NCBI GenBank assembly: GCA_017628235.1
Contig: JAGBZM010000055.1
Coordinates: forward strand, 1-36,354
DNA: 36,354 bases
Direction of reading: 5' to 3'
From: Lentisphaeria bacterium
Lineage (GTDB): Bacteria > Verrucomicrobiota > Lentisphaeria > Victivallales > Victivallaceae
The notes below the pieces were generated by a model. The model was given only the letters and a program-made list of their open reading frames with translations. It did not search any database and was not told the origin of the DNA. Both the position numbers and the translations under genes were made by a program. This document shows, piece after piece, positions 8,439 to 16,648 of this stretch; position 1 is the first letter of the stretch, and each line of letters starts with the position of its first letter.

Positions 8439-9605
8439 TCACCCCCAGTAACGATGATTTTTAAATTGCGGTTTGCTTCCGAATCCCAGATCACAGCAAA
8501 AGAGTTTGGTCGGTGTGTTTCCAGCTTCGGAAAAATAAAGACAACCATCTGCCCCCAGAGCCCCTCTGGCAATATGATCCGCCGGAACTCCATTCACTGC
8601 CAGCGCACCAAGATTTTCCCTGTTTCCATTGTCTGGATCAAAACGGATCAAATCCGGATGACTGCCGGTTTCACGCTGCCGGTTGGCAGTAAAATAAAGT
8701 TTCTTATCCGGCCCGAAAACCATTCCGCCGACATGGGTGTGGATAATGTGGCTCCACTGATGTGCTTCTTCCAGTGCCGGCCCGTAATCGGTCAGTTTCA
8801 TGGTGTTGAAATCCAGCGAAAACAATCTCTGTCCCCAGGTCCAGGTGACACCCCACACCTTATTTTCATCGGGGTCACAGACAATGTCATACAGCGTATT
8901 GTGATAGCCGTTTCTCCATGAAACAAAGGGTATCTGCAAACCGGTGTCGTACAGAGAATCTTTGACCGCATCATATTTGATGATCTTACCGAAATCATCG
9001 GTAGTATAGGCATTTTCATCGGCATCGGTAAATACTGCCTGCGGATTGATATTGCCGATACGCCCCAGATCCCGGGTCTCGCGTTTTTCCAGATCATAGA
9101 TAAAGAAATGGTTTTTCGGGTAACTCATCCCATAGATTTTGCGCCGTTTCGGGGCCAGAGCCATACATCTGGCTCCCTCTTTATTGAGAATTATTTTGCT
9201 GTAAATGATCTCCCCGTCCGGTTTCAATGCCACCAGTCCGGCTCCGCTGAAAAATTTGCGCGGATGGTTCCAGCAGCCCCAGGGACGCCACAGCCAATCA
9301 CCATCCGGAGCTCCGGTGCAGTGGGTCGCCGCATAGATCGTGCCGTCATCATCCTGAAGCAGACATTTGTGAACTTTGGAATGGGTGGCTTCTCCGTTAT
9401 CCGCCGGATGACCGACAGCAGAAGCCATTTCCACCAGATAGTCCATTTTTTTCTGCAGCGGATCGTAACCGGCGACATATGCAGATAATCCGCCGGTGAT
9501 CTCTCCGCATACTCCGGTGTAAAGTTTGCCGTCAGTTCCCTCTATAAATGCCCAGCAGGTATCATGCTCCGGCAGTTTATCAAAAACAACGGTCGATACT
9601 TTCAT
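8439..9605 (-). CDS. Cytoplasmic beta-propeller protein (first of a pair)
   Basis: Protein of 388 aa, no signal peptide. Blade-like repeats include DGKLYTGVCGEITG, DDGTIYAATHCTG, ENAYTTDDFGKIIKYD, DKKLYFTANRQ and DGCLYFSEAGN. Many histidines and tryptophans cluster in the loops (HSKVHK, WRPWGCWNHPRKF, WSHIIHTHVGG), suggesting a metal or sugar site such as those in propeller-type polysaccharide lyases (PL22/PL24-like); that link is only a guess. A very strong SD (AAGGAGGAGG) lies before the ATG, 32 bases after the transporter gene. It and the next gene look like distant paralogues (shared FLGEY/FSEAG-style blade ends). Function unassigned. Confidence 0.65.
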   Translation of the reverse strand: MKVSTVVFDKLPEHDTCWAFIEGTDGKLYTGVCGEITGGLSAYVAGYDPLQKKMDYLVEMASAVGHPADNGEATHSKVHKCLLQDDDGTIYAATHCTGAPDGDWLWRPWGCWNHPRKFFSGAGLVALKPDGEIIYSKIILNKEGARCMALAPKRRKIYGMSYPKNHFFIYDLEKRETRDLGRIGNINPQAVFTDADENAYTTDDFGKIIKYDAVKDSLYDTGLQIPFVSWRNGYHNTLYDIVCDPDENKVWGVTWTWGQRLFSLDFNTMKLTDYGPALEEAHQWSHIIHTHVGGMVFGPDKKLYFTANRQRETGSHPDLIRFDPDNGNRENLGALAVNGVPADHIARGALGADGCLYFSEAGNTPTKLFCCDLGFGSKPQFKNHRYWG

Positions 9606-9637
9606 ATTTTACCTCCTCCTTGAATTTTGAAGTTGTT

Positions 9638-10846
9638 TTATGTCAAATCATTACTTTTATTATGATTCCGGTCAAGTCTGATCAGCAGCCGAATCAGCAG
9701 TACGATCAAAAGATTGCAGAAAAACACTATATAAAATCCGGTCCGCAATCCGGCATATTGACCGATCATTCCCAACAGCCACGCACAAAATCCGCAGCCC
9801 GGAATCCCAAACAGCGGCATGACGATATAAAGTGCGGTGGTATTAAACTGCCGCAGCATCGAAGCACAGCAATATTGCAGTCCCGGCCACAACGGACCGG
9901 TTGCGATACCGAGAAGCAGCAGGATCATCTGCAGGAAAAATCCGGATGTTATTTCCGGTATCAACAGCGAAAACAATGCGCATATCGAGGCGCAGCCGGT
10001 GATGATAACTTCCGGTTTCAACTGCCGGAAAAGTCCGCAGGCCAGACGGCCGGCAAACATCCCGGCGGCAAACAGCGCAACCCCCGAACCACAAGCCGCA
10101 CTGCCGCCGTCAAGTTCCAGTTCAATAAAGCTGGGTATCCAGAATGTGAAACAGTGTTCACTGCCTCCAGCCAGAAACAGCATCATCAGAACCAGCAGAA
10201 AACGGCGATCTTTCAACGGCGAAAAAAGTTCCCGGCACTTCAAATGTGAAACCTGACTCTCCCGCAGCCGGCCGGAATGGAAAAACATAACTCCGGGAAG
10301 AATACAGAACAGCGCGAGCACTATCAGCAGTATCCGCCACTTCCCGCCGCTTTCCAGATAGATCCCCGCCCCGGTCACTGTCAACAATACGCCCAGCGGC
10401 CAGAAACTGTGCACAATATTGATATATCGTCCGGGCGATTCCTCGCGATGCAGATCCTGCACCAAACCGGTAACGATGCTTTCAAAGAAACCATTACCGA
10501 TTCCAACCAGGATAATGGCCGGAAGCAGCATCCGGTAATCACCGGCCATACTGCAGACAAACAATCCGCCGGAGATCAGCAGTATGCCGGTTCCGACTGT
10601 TCCGGCTTTGCCGAAACGGGCAGCCAGAAGCCAGGATACTGACATCGCCGCAATCATCACCAGACTGCGCAGCAAATGCAGTAAACCGCCGGAAGTCAGA
10701 CCGAAATGCAATTCTTCTGCCATAAGCAGCAGTATCATCGGAATTATCGCTGAACCTCCGGCATAACCGGCATATCCCATGCAGGATGCATAATCCAGAC
10801 GGCTGAAGTGTAATCCTGTGTTGATATTAAAGCGTTTCATAAGCAT
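9638..10846 (-). CDS. MFS transporter
   Basis: Protein of 402 aa, almost entirely hydrophobic, with about 12 predicted membrane helices and a short charged loop in the middle (around residues 195-210), the usual two-bundle MFS layout. The start chosen is the ATG at 10846, which has AGG eight bases upstream; a second ATG at 10840 is possible. It is the first gene of the glycan operon and directly follows a promoter (10890-10918) and a tandem repeat (10854-10875). It probably imports the sugar or oligosaccharide that the operon degrades and that the upstream AraR-like repressor senses (inference). Confidence 0.8.
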   Translation of the reverse strand: MLMKRFNINTGLHFSRLDYASCMGYAGYAGGSAIIPMILLLMAEELHFGLTSGGLLHLLRSLVMIAAMSVSWLLAARFGKAGTVGTGILLISGGLFVCSMAGDYRMLLPAIILVGIGNGFFESIVTGLVQDLHREESPGRYINIVHSFWPLGVLLTVTGAGIYLESGGKWRILLIVLALFCILPGVMFFHSGRLRESQVSHLKCRELFSPLKDRRFLLVLMMLFLAGGSEHCFTFWIPSFIELELDGGSAACGSGVALFAAGMFAGRLACGLFRQLKPEVIITGCASICALFSLLIPEITSGFFLQMILLLLGIATGPLWPGLQYCCASMLRQFNTTALYIVMPLFGIPGCGFCAWLLGMIGQYAGLRTGFYIVFFCNLLIVLLIRLLIRLDRNHNKSNDLT

Positions 10847-10853
10847 TTATTAA

Positions 10854-10875
10854 ACCTGTATCATACCTGTATCAT
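10854..10875. promoter_or_regulatory. Tandem 11-bp direct repeat, candidate operator
   Basis: Two perfect head-to-tail copies of ACCTGTATCAT (plus strand), spaced one helical turn apart. They lie just downstream of the expected start of transcription for the MFS gene and just upstream of its ATG. That position would let a bound repressor block transcription. The GntR/LacI-type regulator encoded next door is the obvious candidate, but binding is inferred. Confidence 0.5.
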
Positions 10876-10889
10876 TAGGTGCTGTATTT

Positions 10890-10918
10890 AATATAGCAGA
10901 TGAAGAAACAGTTTTCAA
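10890..10918 (-). promoter_or_regulatory. Promoter of the glycan operon
   Basis: On the minus strand, TTGAAA at 10918-10913, a 17-bp spacer and TATATT at 10895-10890, with TGC directly before the -10 (extended -10 type). Transcription would begin near 10883 and run through the MFS gene to the terminator at 201-244. Confidence 0.75.
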
Positions 10919-10920
10919 GC

Positions 10921-11246
10921 TGCTTTCATGATTTTTTTGTTTTTTATGACAGATATGCCATCGAATCAGAAAAACATCTGTTTTCTCAAGTTTTTCAGCG
11001 GAAGAAAATAGAATTTATTATTTTCTCAATTGTTGCGAAAGAATCATACCATAGGCGTCTGACACCGGATGGATAATTTCTAATTGGACTTTTAAATTTA
11101 TCAACAATAACGTCAATGTTTAACTATTTGATTAAAACAAATAATATGATATTTGATAAAGAACGGGTGCAGTACAACCAAGACAGACTGCATGATTTTT
11201 TCACTCCGGCGATGGCCGGAATTCGTGCCGCTGCTGCCGGACAGGA
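10921..11246. other. AT-rich spacer between regulator and operon
   Basis: No gene is supported here. The stretch 10921-11160 is clearly richer in A/T than its surroundings. It contains an inverted repeat with 8-bp arms (AGAAAATA at 11003-11010, TATTTTCT at 11019-11026) and an ATCATACC at about 11042-11049 that repeats part of the operator-like unit at 10854. A short GC hairpin (TCCGGC/GCCGGA, about 11204-11219) follows the regulator stop on the minus strand, but it has no T-run after it. Confidence 0.4.
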
Positions 11247-12383
11247 TCAGGGGAGTTCTCTGGTGGTTTTGCCAATGACCAGAGAGACCGGCAATTTTAC
11301 AATGCGGGGCGTGAAAGGATCGTCTTTTTCCAGAATGGCCTGATGGAGGATATCCATAGCTTTGCGGCCGATCTCCATTTGCGGCTGCCGGATAGTGGTC
11401 AGCGGCTGCTCAAGGTAATTATTGAAGCGCAATTCATCAAATCCGACAACAGAAACATCTCCGGGTATTTGCAAACCTGCTTCGCGGATGGCACGGAGAG
11501 CTCCTAAAGCCTGATAATCGTTTCCGGCGAATACGCCATCGGGTATCTCTTTCTGGGCGAGCAGAAACTTCATATTTTCATAACCGCCCTCCATATCGGG
11601 TTCAAATCTGGTGGCCCGGGAATCTTTTAAATTTTTCAAATCCGAAAAACGGCGGATGAATTTTTCACTTCCCGGAATCCCGTAATCACTCAAAGCCCGG
11701 CGGTAACCATCCAGACGTTCATCGTTGGCACTGCCGTTGGTTCCGTAGAGGTGGGCGATTTTGCGGCATCCGGTTTTAATGAGATGTTCGCAGGCCATGT
11801 AGCCGCCGGAAGCATTGTCCACTCCGATATAATTGGTTTCCAGGTCGACAAACTTCCGGTCAATAAGTACGAATGGGATTCTCATTTCTTTGAGCTTCAG
11901 CAAAGATTCCAGATTGCCGCGTCCGTAATTGGGAAAGACGATGACTCCGGATTCCCGCCGCTGCAGACAGTAACGGATATTCTGGTTTTCCCGGGCGATA
12001 TCGCCGTGTGAAGTTTTGATGATCAGGTCACAATTATATTTACCGGCGGCCTCCTGGATGCCTTCACAGACGGTCAGCAAAAAGGTATCACTCAAGTCCG
12101 GCAGGATCACTGTTGCTGAATAACTGGCAAATCCGGCGCGGCTTCCGGCAGTCAGAGCCGCGACAAAAGTTCCTTTCCCCGGACGGCGGATCAACAGACC
12201 TTTGGCAATGAGGTGTTCGATGGCAGTACGGGCAGAACGGCGGCTGATACCGTAGCGTTCTGCGGCCTCATTTTCGGAGATAATACAGTCGCCCGCTTTG
12301 AGCGAACCGCTGAGGATCTGTTCCTCGGTGTCCATCTCAAAACGTTCATACACATGAACGATTTCTTTTTTGCACGTAATCAT
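11247..12383 (-). CDS. GntR/LacI-type (AraR-like) transcriptional regulator
   Basis: Protein of 378 aa. Residues about 36-72 form a GntR winged helix (SENEAAERYGISRRSARTA, then RRPGKGTFVA). From about 90 on it is a LacI/GalR sugar-binding domain (VILPDLSDTF, FVLIDRKFVD, YIGVDNASGG, DGVFAGNDYQALGALRA, VVGFDELRFN). This fusion is the layout of B. subtilis AraR, a repressor released by a sugar. I chose the ATG at 12383; a TTG at 12389 is in frame. The -10 box lies only 8 bp upstream, so the message may be leaderless. It most likely controls the MFS operon and may control itself. Confidence 0.85.
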   Translation of the reverse strand: MITCKKEIVHVYERFEMDTEEQILSGSLKAGDCIISENEAAERYGISRRSARTAIEHLIAKGLLIRRPGKGTFVAALTAGSRAGFASYSATVILPDLSDTFLLTVCEGIQEAAGKYNCDLIIKTSHGDIARENQNIRYCLQRRESGVIVFPNYGRGNLESLLKLKEMRIPFVLIDRKFVDLETNYIGVDNASGGYMACEHLIKTGCRKIAHLYGTNGSANDERLDGYRRALSDYGIPGSEKFIRRFSDLKNLKDSRATRFEPDMEGGYENMKFLLAQKEIPDGVFAGNDYQALGALRAIREAGLQIPGDVSVVGFDELRFNNYLEQPLTTIRQPQMEIGRKAMDILHQAILEKDDPFTPRIVKLPVSLVIGKTTRELP

Positions 12384-12391
12384 GATCAACT

Positions 12392-12420
12392 GTTATACAC
12401 TTTAAATATTATTTTGTCAA
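12392..12420 (-). promoter_or_regulatory. Promoter of the regulator gene
   Basis: TTGACA (12420-12415), 17-bp spacer, TATAAC (12397-12392) on the minus strand. The expected start point is about 12385-12386, within three bases of the ATG at 12383. Confidence 0.7.
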
Positions 12421-12497
12421 ATATGATTTCACAATGCAGCAGTGGAAAATAAAACTTTTCCAACGCGGCTGCTGGCTTTCGGCGGGGCACTGTTAAA

Positions 12498-12582
12498 TGG
12501 TATCCGGAACGGGACTTGAACCCGTACTCCCGAAGGAAGCAGATTTTAAGTCTGCTGCGTCTGCCGATTCCGCCATCCGGAC
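12498..12582 (-). tRNA. tRNA-Leu (anticodon UAA)
   Basis: Full cloverleaf on the minus strand. The acceptor stem GTCCGGA pairs with TCCGGAT (one G-U), with discriminator A and an encoded CCA. The anticodon stem GCAGA/TCTGC carries loop CTTAAAA (anticodon TAA). The variable arm closes around TTC, as in type II tRNAs, and the T arm is ACGGG-TTCAAGT-CCCGT. Length is 85 bases. It reads UUA/UUG leucine codons. It has its own promoter directly upstream, at the end of murJ. Confidence 0.95.
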
Positions 12583-12592
12583 ATCCTCATAT

Positions 12593-12621
12593 AATATATC
12601 GCACATTCAATATAAAATCAA
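12593..12621 (-). promoter_or_regulatory. Promoter of tRNA-Leu
   Basis: TTGATT (12621-12616), 17-bp spacer, TATATT (12598-12593) on the minus strand. The expected start lies about 4 bases upstream of the mature tRNA 5' end, and the -35 sits 3 bases after the murJ stop. Confidence 0.7.
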
Positions 12622-12624
12622 CAC

Positions 12625-14235
12625 TCAAGCTGAATAATTTTGCTTATGTCTCTTTCTTTTTCCGGAAACGATGGATAAAAGTTCCCGTAATTCCGGCGAA
12701 TGGACCGCAAAAGCAAGGATCAGAAAGAAGCCGCCGAACAGCAAACCGGTGATTCCGAGAACCAATGTATCAGAAATGAGCTGATTGCCGGTGACGGTAT
12801 ATCTCCGGATCACCGGCAGCAAACACCACACCGCCGCCCCGGAAACTGCCGCAATCACTACGGAACGGATCGCAGAAATCACGCTTCGCATTTGAATGGT
12901 CAATCCATCTTTACGCAACAGCATCAGCAGCAGAGAATTATTCACCACTGAAGCAATCACTGTCGCCAGCGCAAGTCCGCCCTGCTGCAGCGGGAACATC
13001 AAAAGCAGATTCAAAATCAGATTCACGCTGATCGCCGCCAGAGAGACATAAAACGGCCGTTTCATATCTTTCCGGGAATAAAAAGCCGGCAGAATCACCT
13101 TGAGCGAACAGAAAAACGGTATCCCGAATCCATAGAATACTGCCACATATTTCGCGGCTTCCAAATCGGCTAAAGTATACTTCCCGCCGAGGCAGAGCAC
13201 CCGGATGATCTCATTGTGAAAAAATATTACCGCTGCCGCCATCGGCGCACCGATAAACCAGACATGACGGATACTGAAATTCAATTCCCGCTGCATAGCT
13301 TCCCAATCGTTGTCCGCTGCCGCGTGGGTCATCGATGCCATCAGCACCGAACCGAAAGATACCGCAAACAACCCGATCGGCAAATCCACGATCCGGTCAA
13401 CGTAGGTCAAAGCCGGTACCGCCTGATCCCCCAGATAAACCGCCATTGACCGGTCAATAAGGAAACTCAATTGCAGCACACCGTAACCGATGATCCCCGG
13501 AGTTGCCAGCTTGATCACTTTACGGGTAATCTCAAATGACCGGAATGCCCGCCGGGAAAAATCAGGAAATCTGCCGCAGCTGCGGAGCATCCACAACATC
13601 AGCAGCAGCTGTACCGCACCGGATGCCGGAGTGAGTATTGCCAGAAACTTCAACAATGTTTGCGACGGCAGTTCCCATATCGCTCCGGCCGACAGCCCGC
13701 CGATCATGCAGATATTGAAAAATAATGCCGTCAGTGCCGGACGGACAAACATTCCGGCATAATTCAATACCGCGCCGATAATTCCGGTCAGACATATAAA
13801 AAATGCGTACGGCATCATCAGCGGCAGCAGTTGACAAACACCCAGAAGCCGTTGACTCTGCCAGAATCCGGAACCGTAAAGCGAAGCATACCTGCCGGTA
13901 AACAGAGCCGTTGCGGAAATCAGTACCACACATCCGGCCAGAACTGCACCGGCCACACTCAAAACCTGCGCCAGCACCAACCGTACCTGCGGTATCCCGG
14001 ATCGCCGTTCCGTTTCCGCGATAACCGGTGTCAGAGCCATTCCCAAAGCCCCCTCCCCCAGCAGACGGCGCAACAGATTCGGGATCATCAGCGTGATAAA
14101 CCAGATGCTGGCAGTTGCTCCACCGCCGAGGGCCATTGCTTCAAGCTTAACCCGCAGCAAACCGAGTATGCGGCTGGCCAGTGTAGCCAGTGATACTCCG
14201 AAACTGTTTTTCAAAAGACTTTTTTCGCTGCTCAT
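12625..14235 (-). CDS. murJ: Lipid II flippase MurJ (MviN family)
   Basis: Protein of 536 aa, a usual length for MurJ. The N-terminus (LKNSFGVSLATLASRILGLLRVKLEAMALG) carries the family's typical start with the conserved arginine. The motif LRRLLGEGALGMALTPVI follows, and about 14 membrane helices run to a basic C-terminus (SGKRKRHKQ). It moves lipid-linked peptidoglycan precursor to the periplasmic side. Its ATG overlaps the stop of the preceding 246-aa gene by 4 bases. It closes the pheST-rib-nusB-ftsY run; the tRNA-Leu promoter begins right after its stop. Confidence 0.92.
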   Translation of the reverse strand: MSSEKSLLKNSFGVSLATLASRILGLLRVKLEAMALGGGATASIWFITLMIPNLLRRLLGEGALGMALTPVIAETERRSGIPQVRLVLAQVLSVAGAVLAGCVVLISATALFTGRYASLYGSGFWQSQRLLGVCQLLPLMMPYAFFICLTGIIGAVLNYAGMFVRPALTALFFNICMIGGLSAGAIWELPSQTLLKFLAILTPASGAVQLLLMLWMLRSCGRFPDFSRRAFRSFEITRKVIKLATPGIIGYGVLQLSFLIDRSMAVYLGDQAVPALTYVDRIVDLPIGLFAVSFGSVLMASMTHAAADNDWEAMQRELNFSIRHVWFIGAPMAAAVIFFHNEIIRVLCLGGKYTLADLEAAKYVAVFYGFGIPFFCSLKVILPAFYSRKDMKRPFYVSLAAISVNLILNLLLMFPLQQGGLALATVIASVVNNSLLLMLLRKDGLTIQMRSVISAIRSVVIAAVSGAAVWCLLPVIRRYTVTGNQLISDTLVLGITGLLFGGFFLILAFAVHSPELRELLSIVSGKRKRHKQNYSA

Positions 14236-14972
14236 GAGCCGGATACCATATTGAATTGTTCATAAGCGGTTTTATCGGCATTTTTTCCCGGATAAAAACA
14301 CAATTCCGGCACTTCGGCACCGCTTTTATGCAAAGATTCCTTTATCCGGTGCAAAAGCTGTTCACTGAGATAATTTCCGCCGGACACATCGACACTTATC
14401 CGGAATTTACTGCTCTCAAACGGCAATTGTCCGGAAAAAACAGCAAGCATATCCAATGCGCCGGGTTCATGAGGATGCAGATCGATCAATGTCCGCACCG
14501 GCAGCAGCAACGAATTACGGAATTTGATAAACTCCATCGCCTGCCCGGCTCCGATGCCGGGTATCCGCACTTCCAGAAGCGCAGTCAATCCGTTTTTTAC
14601 AGCTATTCCGTAACAGGTCCGCAATATATCCCGGAGAGCAGAGGCGTAATCCGGATCGTGAAAAACCGTTTCCCAATCTATTCCCAGAGAGATCTCCCCG
14701 ATCCCGTATCCGGCAAATTTGCGGCATTGCGCGCCGAAAACGCGAAAAAACTCCTGCCGGATGCTCCCACCGGCATCAATCAATGATCCCAATGTCCGCG
14801 CTTCACTGCGTCCGGTCGCCCGGCGAAGACGTTTCTGCCAGAATGACGGCACCGCAAAATCCGGATGTTCCGGCAACGCCGACGCGATCTCCAGAAAGTC
14901 CACTTTCGGCAATGCAGGCAGTTCCTGCAGTTGCTCTACCGTACTGACAGCGACCCCATAACGCAGTTTCAC
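14232..14972 (-). CDS. Uncharacterised protein, probable TIM-barrel (sugar isomerase-like)
   Basis: Protein of 246 aa that I cannot name. Alternating strands and helices (VDFLEIASALPEHP, GIGEISLGIDWETVF, LTALLEVRIPGIGAG, VRTLIDLHPHEPGA, KFRISVDVSGGN, PELCFYPG) suggest a TIM barrel like the xylose-isomerase-like sugar phosphate isomerase/epimerase group. Acidic and histidine residues at strand ends (E in LEVRIP, DLHPHEP, D in SVDVSGG) could bind metal. No signal peptide. It overlaps both neighbours (ribE stop and murJ ATG) by 4 bases each, so its translation is tied to theirs. Role unknown. Confidence 0.7.
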   Translation of the reverse strand: MKLRYGVAVSTVEQLQELPALPKVDFLEIASALPEHPDFAVPSFWQKRLRRATGRSEARTLGSLIDAGGSIRQEFFRVFGAQCRKFAGYGIGEISLGIDWETVFHDPDYASALRDILRTCYGIAVKNGLTALLEVRIPGIGAGQAMEFIKFRNSLLLPVRTLIDLHPHEPGALDMLAVFSGQLPFESSKFRISVDVSGGNYLSEQLLHRIKESLHKSGAEVPELCFYPGKNADKTAYEQFNMVSGS

Positions 14973-15613
14973 AGAAATCCAGCCTCCTGCAGTACGGCCA
15001 TTGTTATTCCCCCGGTCTTTCCGGGGCTGTTCTCACGCAGATCCATCATCCGCAAAATATAACGGCCGATCACATCAAATTCCAGATTGACCATATCCCC
15101 CGGCCGCCGGGAACGCAGCGCAGTCTCCTGCAATGTCACCGGGATCAACCGGACACTGAAGTGATTTTTTCCGGCTTCAGCGACCGTCAGCGACACGCCG
15201 TCAATGGCAACTGATCCTTTTTCCACCACCAGTTGCGCAAACGCTTCGGGCAACTCCACCGAAAATGCGAAATCTCCATCCGCACACCGGGATGAATCCA
15301 AAACTTTTGCCGCTGTATCCACATGCCCCTGCACGATGTGTCCGCCCAAACGGTCTCCCAGACGCAATGCCCGTTCCAAATTGACCGGAGAACCGACCGG
15401 CAGCCAACCGAGATTGGTACGGCGTAAACTCTCTTCCAGGGTGTGAAAGGTAAAAAACCCTCCGGCGGCACTTTCCAGTGTCAAACAACACCCATTCACC
15501 GCAATACTTTCGCCGTAAACAAGTTCCTCAAACGGAACTTCCGGGCGGATAACCAGTTTACCGCCTGAACGGGAAACTATTTTGCCGACCCCCTGAACCA
15601 ATCCGGTAAACAT
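14969..15613 (-). CDS. ribE: Riboflavin synthase alpha chain
   Basis: Protein of 214 aa beginning MFTGLVQGVG, the family signature. Two tandem lumazine-binding barrels are visible: first half with GESIAVNGCCLTLES, second with GSVAIDGVSLTVAE, and GDRLGGHIVQGHVD between them. It converts two molecules of 6,7-dimethyl-8-ribityllumazine to riboflavin. It follows ribD by 3 bases and overlaps the next gene. With ribH and ribD in the same run, three of the riboflavin genes are here; ribA/ribB are not. I see no FMN riboswitch near it. Confidence 0.95.
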   Translation of the reverse strand: MFTGLVQGVGKIVSRSGGKLVIRPEVPFEELVYGESIAVNGCCLTLESAAGGFFTFHTLEESLRRTNLGWLPVGSPVNLERALRLGDRLGGHIVQGHVDTAAKVLDSSRCADGDFAFSVELPEAFAQLVVEKGSVAIDGVSLTVAEAGKNHFSVRLIPVTLQETALRSRRPGDMVNLEFDVIGRYILRMMDLRENSPGKTGGITMAVLQEAGFL

Positions 15614-15616
15614 CTT

Positions 15617-16648
15617 TCACACCTCATGCAGAAATCCGCTGACAATTATATCATCGCCGCAATTAAAACTTTCCACCCGCTGCAGTGCCAGAGCTTCATC
15701 CATCATTTCCGGAGAATCTCCGCCCAGCACCGGAATACTATCCCGGCCGCCCAACAGCTTCGCAGCAATATGAAATTCCACAAAATCCACCGCCTGCGCC
15801 CGAAGCGCAGCGGCAGCCAATTCTCCGCCACCCTCGATCAGCAGCATGGTAATATCGCGCCGGCCAAGCTCCTGCAAGTACTCATCCCAACTGTTTTTGT
15901 CCGGCAGATCCACCGCTTCAGCCCGGCCGTCAGGGAAATACTCATCCAGCGTTTCCTGATCGATCGCCGATGAAACGACGATCCGCAACGGCTGTTTCTC
16001 CCAGTTTTCCGGTTCACGCACTGTCAATTGCGGATGATCCGTCCGCAGAGTATTGCCCCCTACCATAACGGCATCAGCCAACCGCCGCCACTTCTGCACC
16101 CGGCGGCGCGCTTCACTGCCGGTGACCCAGCGTGACTGCCCGTTGGCACACGCGATTTTACCATCCAGAGTCATGGCCATTTTCAACATGACAAAAGGAC
16201 GTTTGGCAGTTATCCAGCGGAAAAAATGTTTATTCAAGTCCCAGCACGCGGCATTCTCCACTCCGCAATCGACCTGGATCCCATTGGCCCGTAAAATCTC
16301 TTCCGCCCGTCCGGCATGCCGGGGATTCGGATCCATCGAACCGATCACCACCCGGGAAATCCCCGCCGCAATGATCGCTTCTGTACACGGCGGCGTACGG
16401 CCATATGTCGAACATGGTTCCAAAGTCACATACAAAGTCGCCCCGCGCACATCATGCCCGTGCCGGACCGCATCACTCAACGCATTTATTTCAGCATGCG
16501 CCTCTCCGGCTTTCCGGTGAAAGCCCCGGCCGAGAACCGTCGAATCTCTGACGATGACCGCACCAACCATCGGATTGGGATTGGTCAATCCCCATCCCAT
16601 TTGCGCCAACGCCAGCGCTTCAAGCATAAATTCCGAATCAGTACTCAT
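15617..16648 (-). CDS. ribD: Riboflavin biosynthesis deaminase/reductase RibD
   Basis: Protein of 343 aa. The N-terminal deaminase domain has the zinc site HAE (His51, Glu53) and the two cysteines of PCSTYGRTPPC (79 and 88). NPMVGAVIV is also typical. From about 145 the reductase domain follows (FVMLKMAMTLDGKIA, SRWVTGSEARR, DAVMVGGNTLRTDHPQL, LLIEGGGELAAAAL). It catalyses steps 2 and 3 of riboflavin synthesis. Its ATG overlaps the ftsY stop by 4 bases. Confidence 0.95.
   Translation of the reverse strand: MSTDSEFMLEALALAQMGWGLTNPNPMVGAVIVRDSTVLGRGFHRKAGEAHAEINALSDAVRHGHDVRGATLYVTLEPCSTYGRTPPCTEAIIAAGISRVVIGSMDPNPRHAGRAEEILRANGIQVDCGVENAACWDLNKHFFRWITAKRPFVMLKMAMTLDGKIACANGQSRWVTGSEARRRVQKWRRLADAVMVGGNTLRTDHPQLTVREPENWEKQPLRIVVSSAIDQETLDEYFPDGRAEAVDLPDKNSWDEYLQELGRRDITMLLIEGGGELAAAALRAQAVDFVEFHIAAKLLGGRDSIPVLGGDSPEMMDEALALQRVESFNCGDDIIVSGFLHEV

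Noticed and set aside
11116-11343. Plus-strand 75-codon frame at the regulator's 3' end
   Set aside because: Its second half overlaps the regulator in antisense, no SD, no family resemblance.
12437-12474. Intrinsic terminator after tRNA-Leu
   Set aside because: A two-part hairpin exists (CAGCAG/CTGCTG and TGGAAAA/TTTTCCA), but no T-run follows it on the minus strand.
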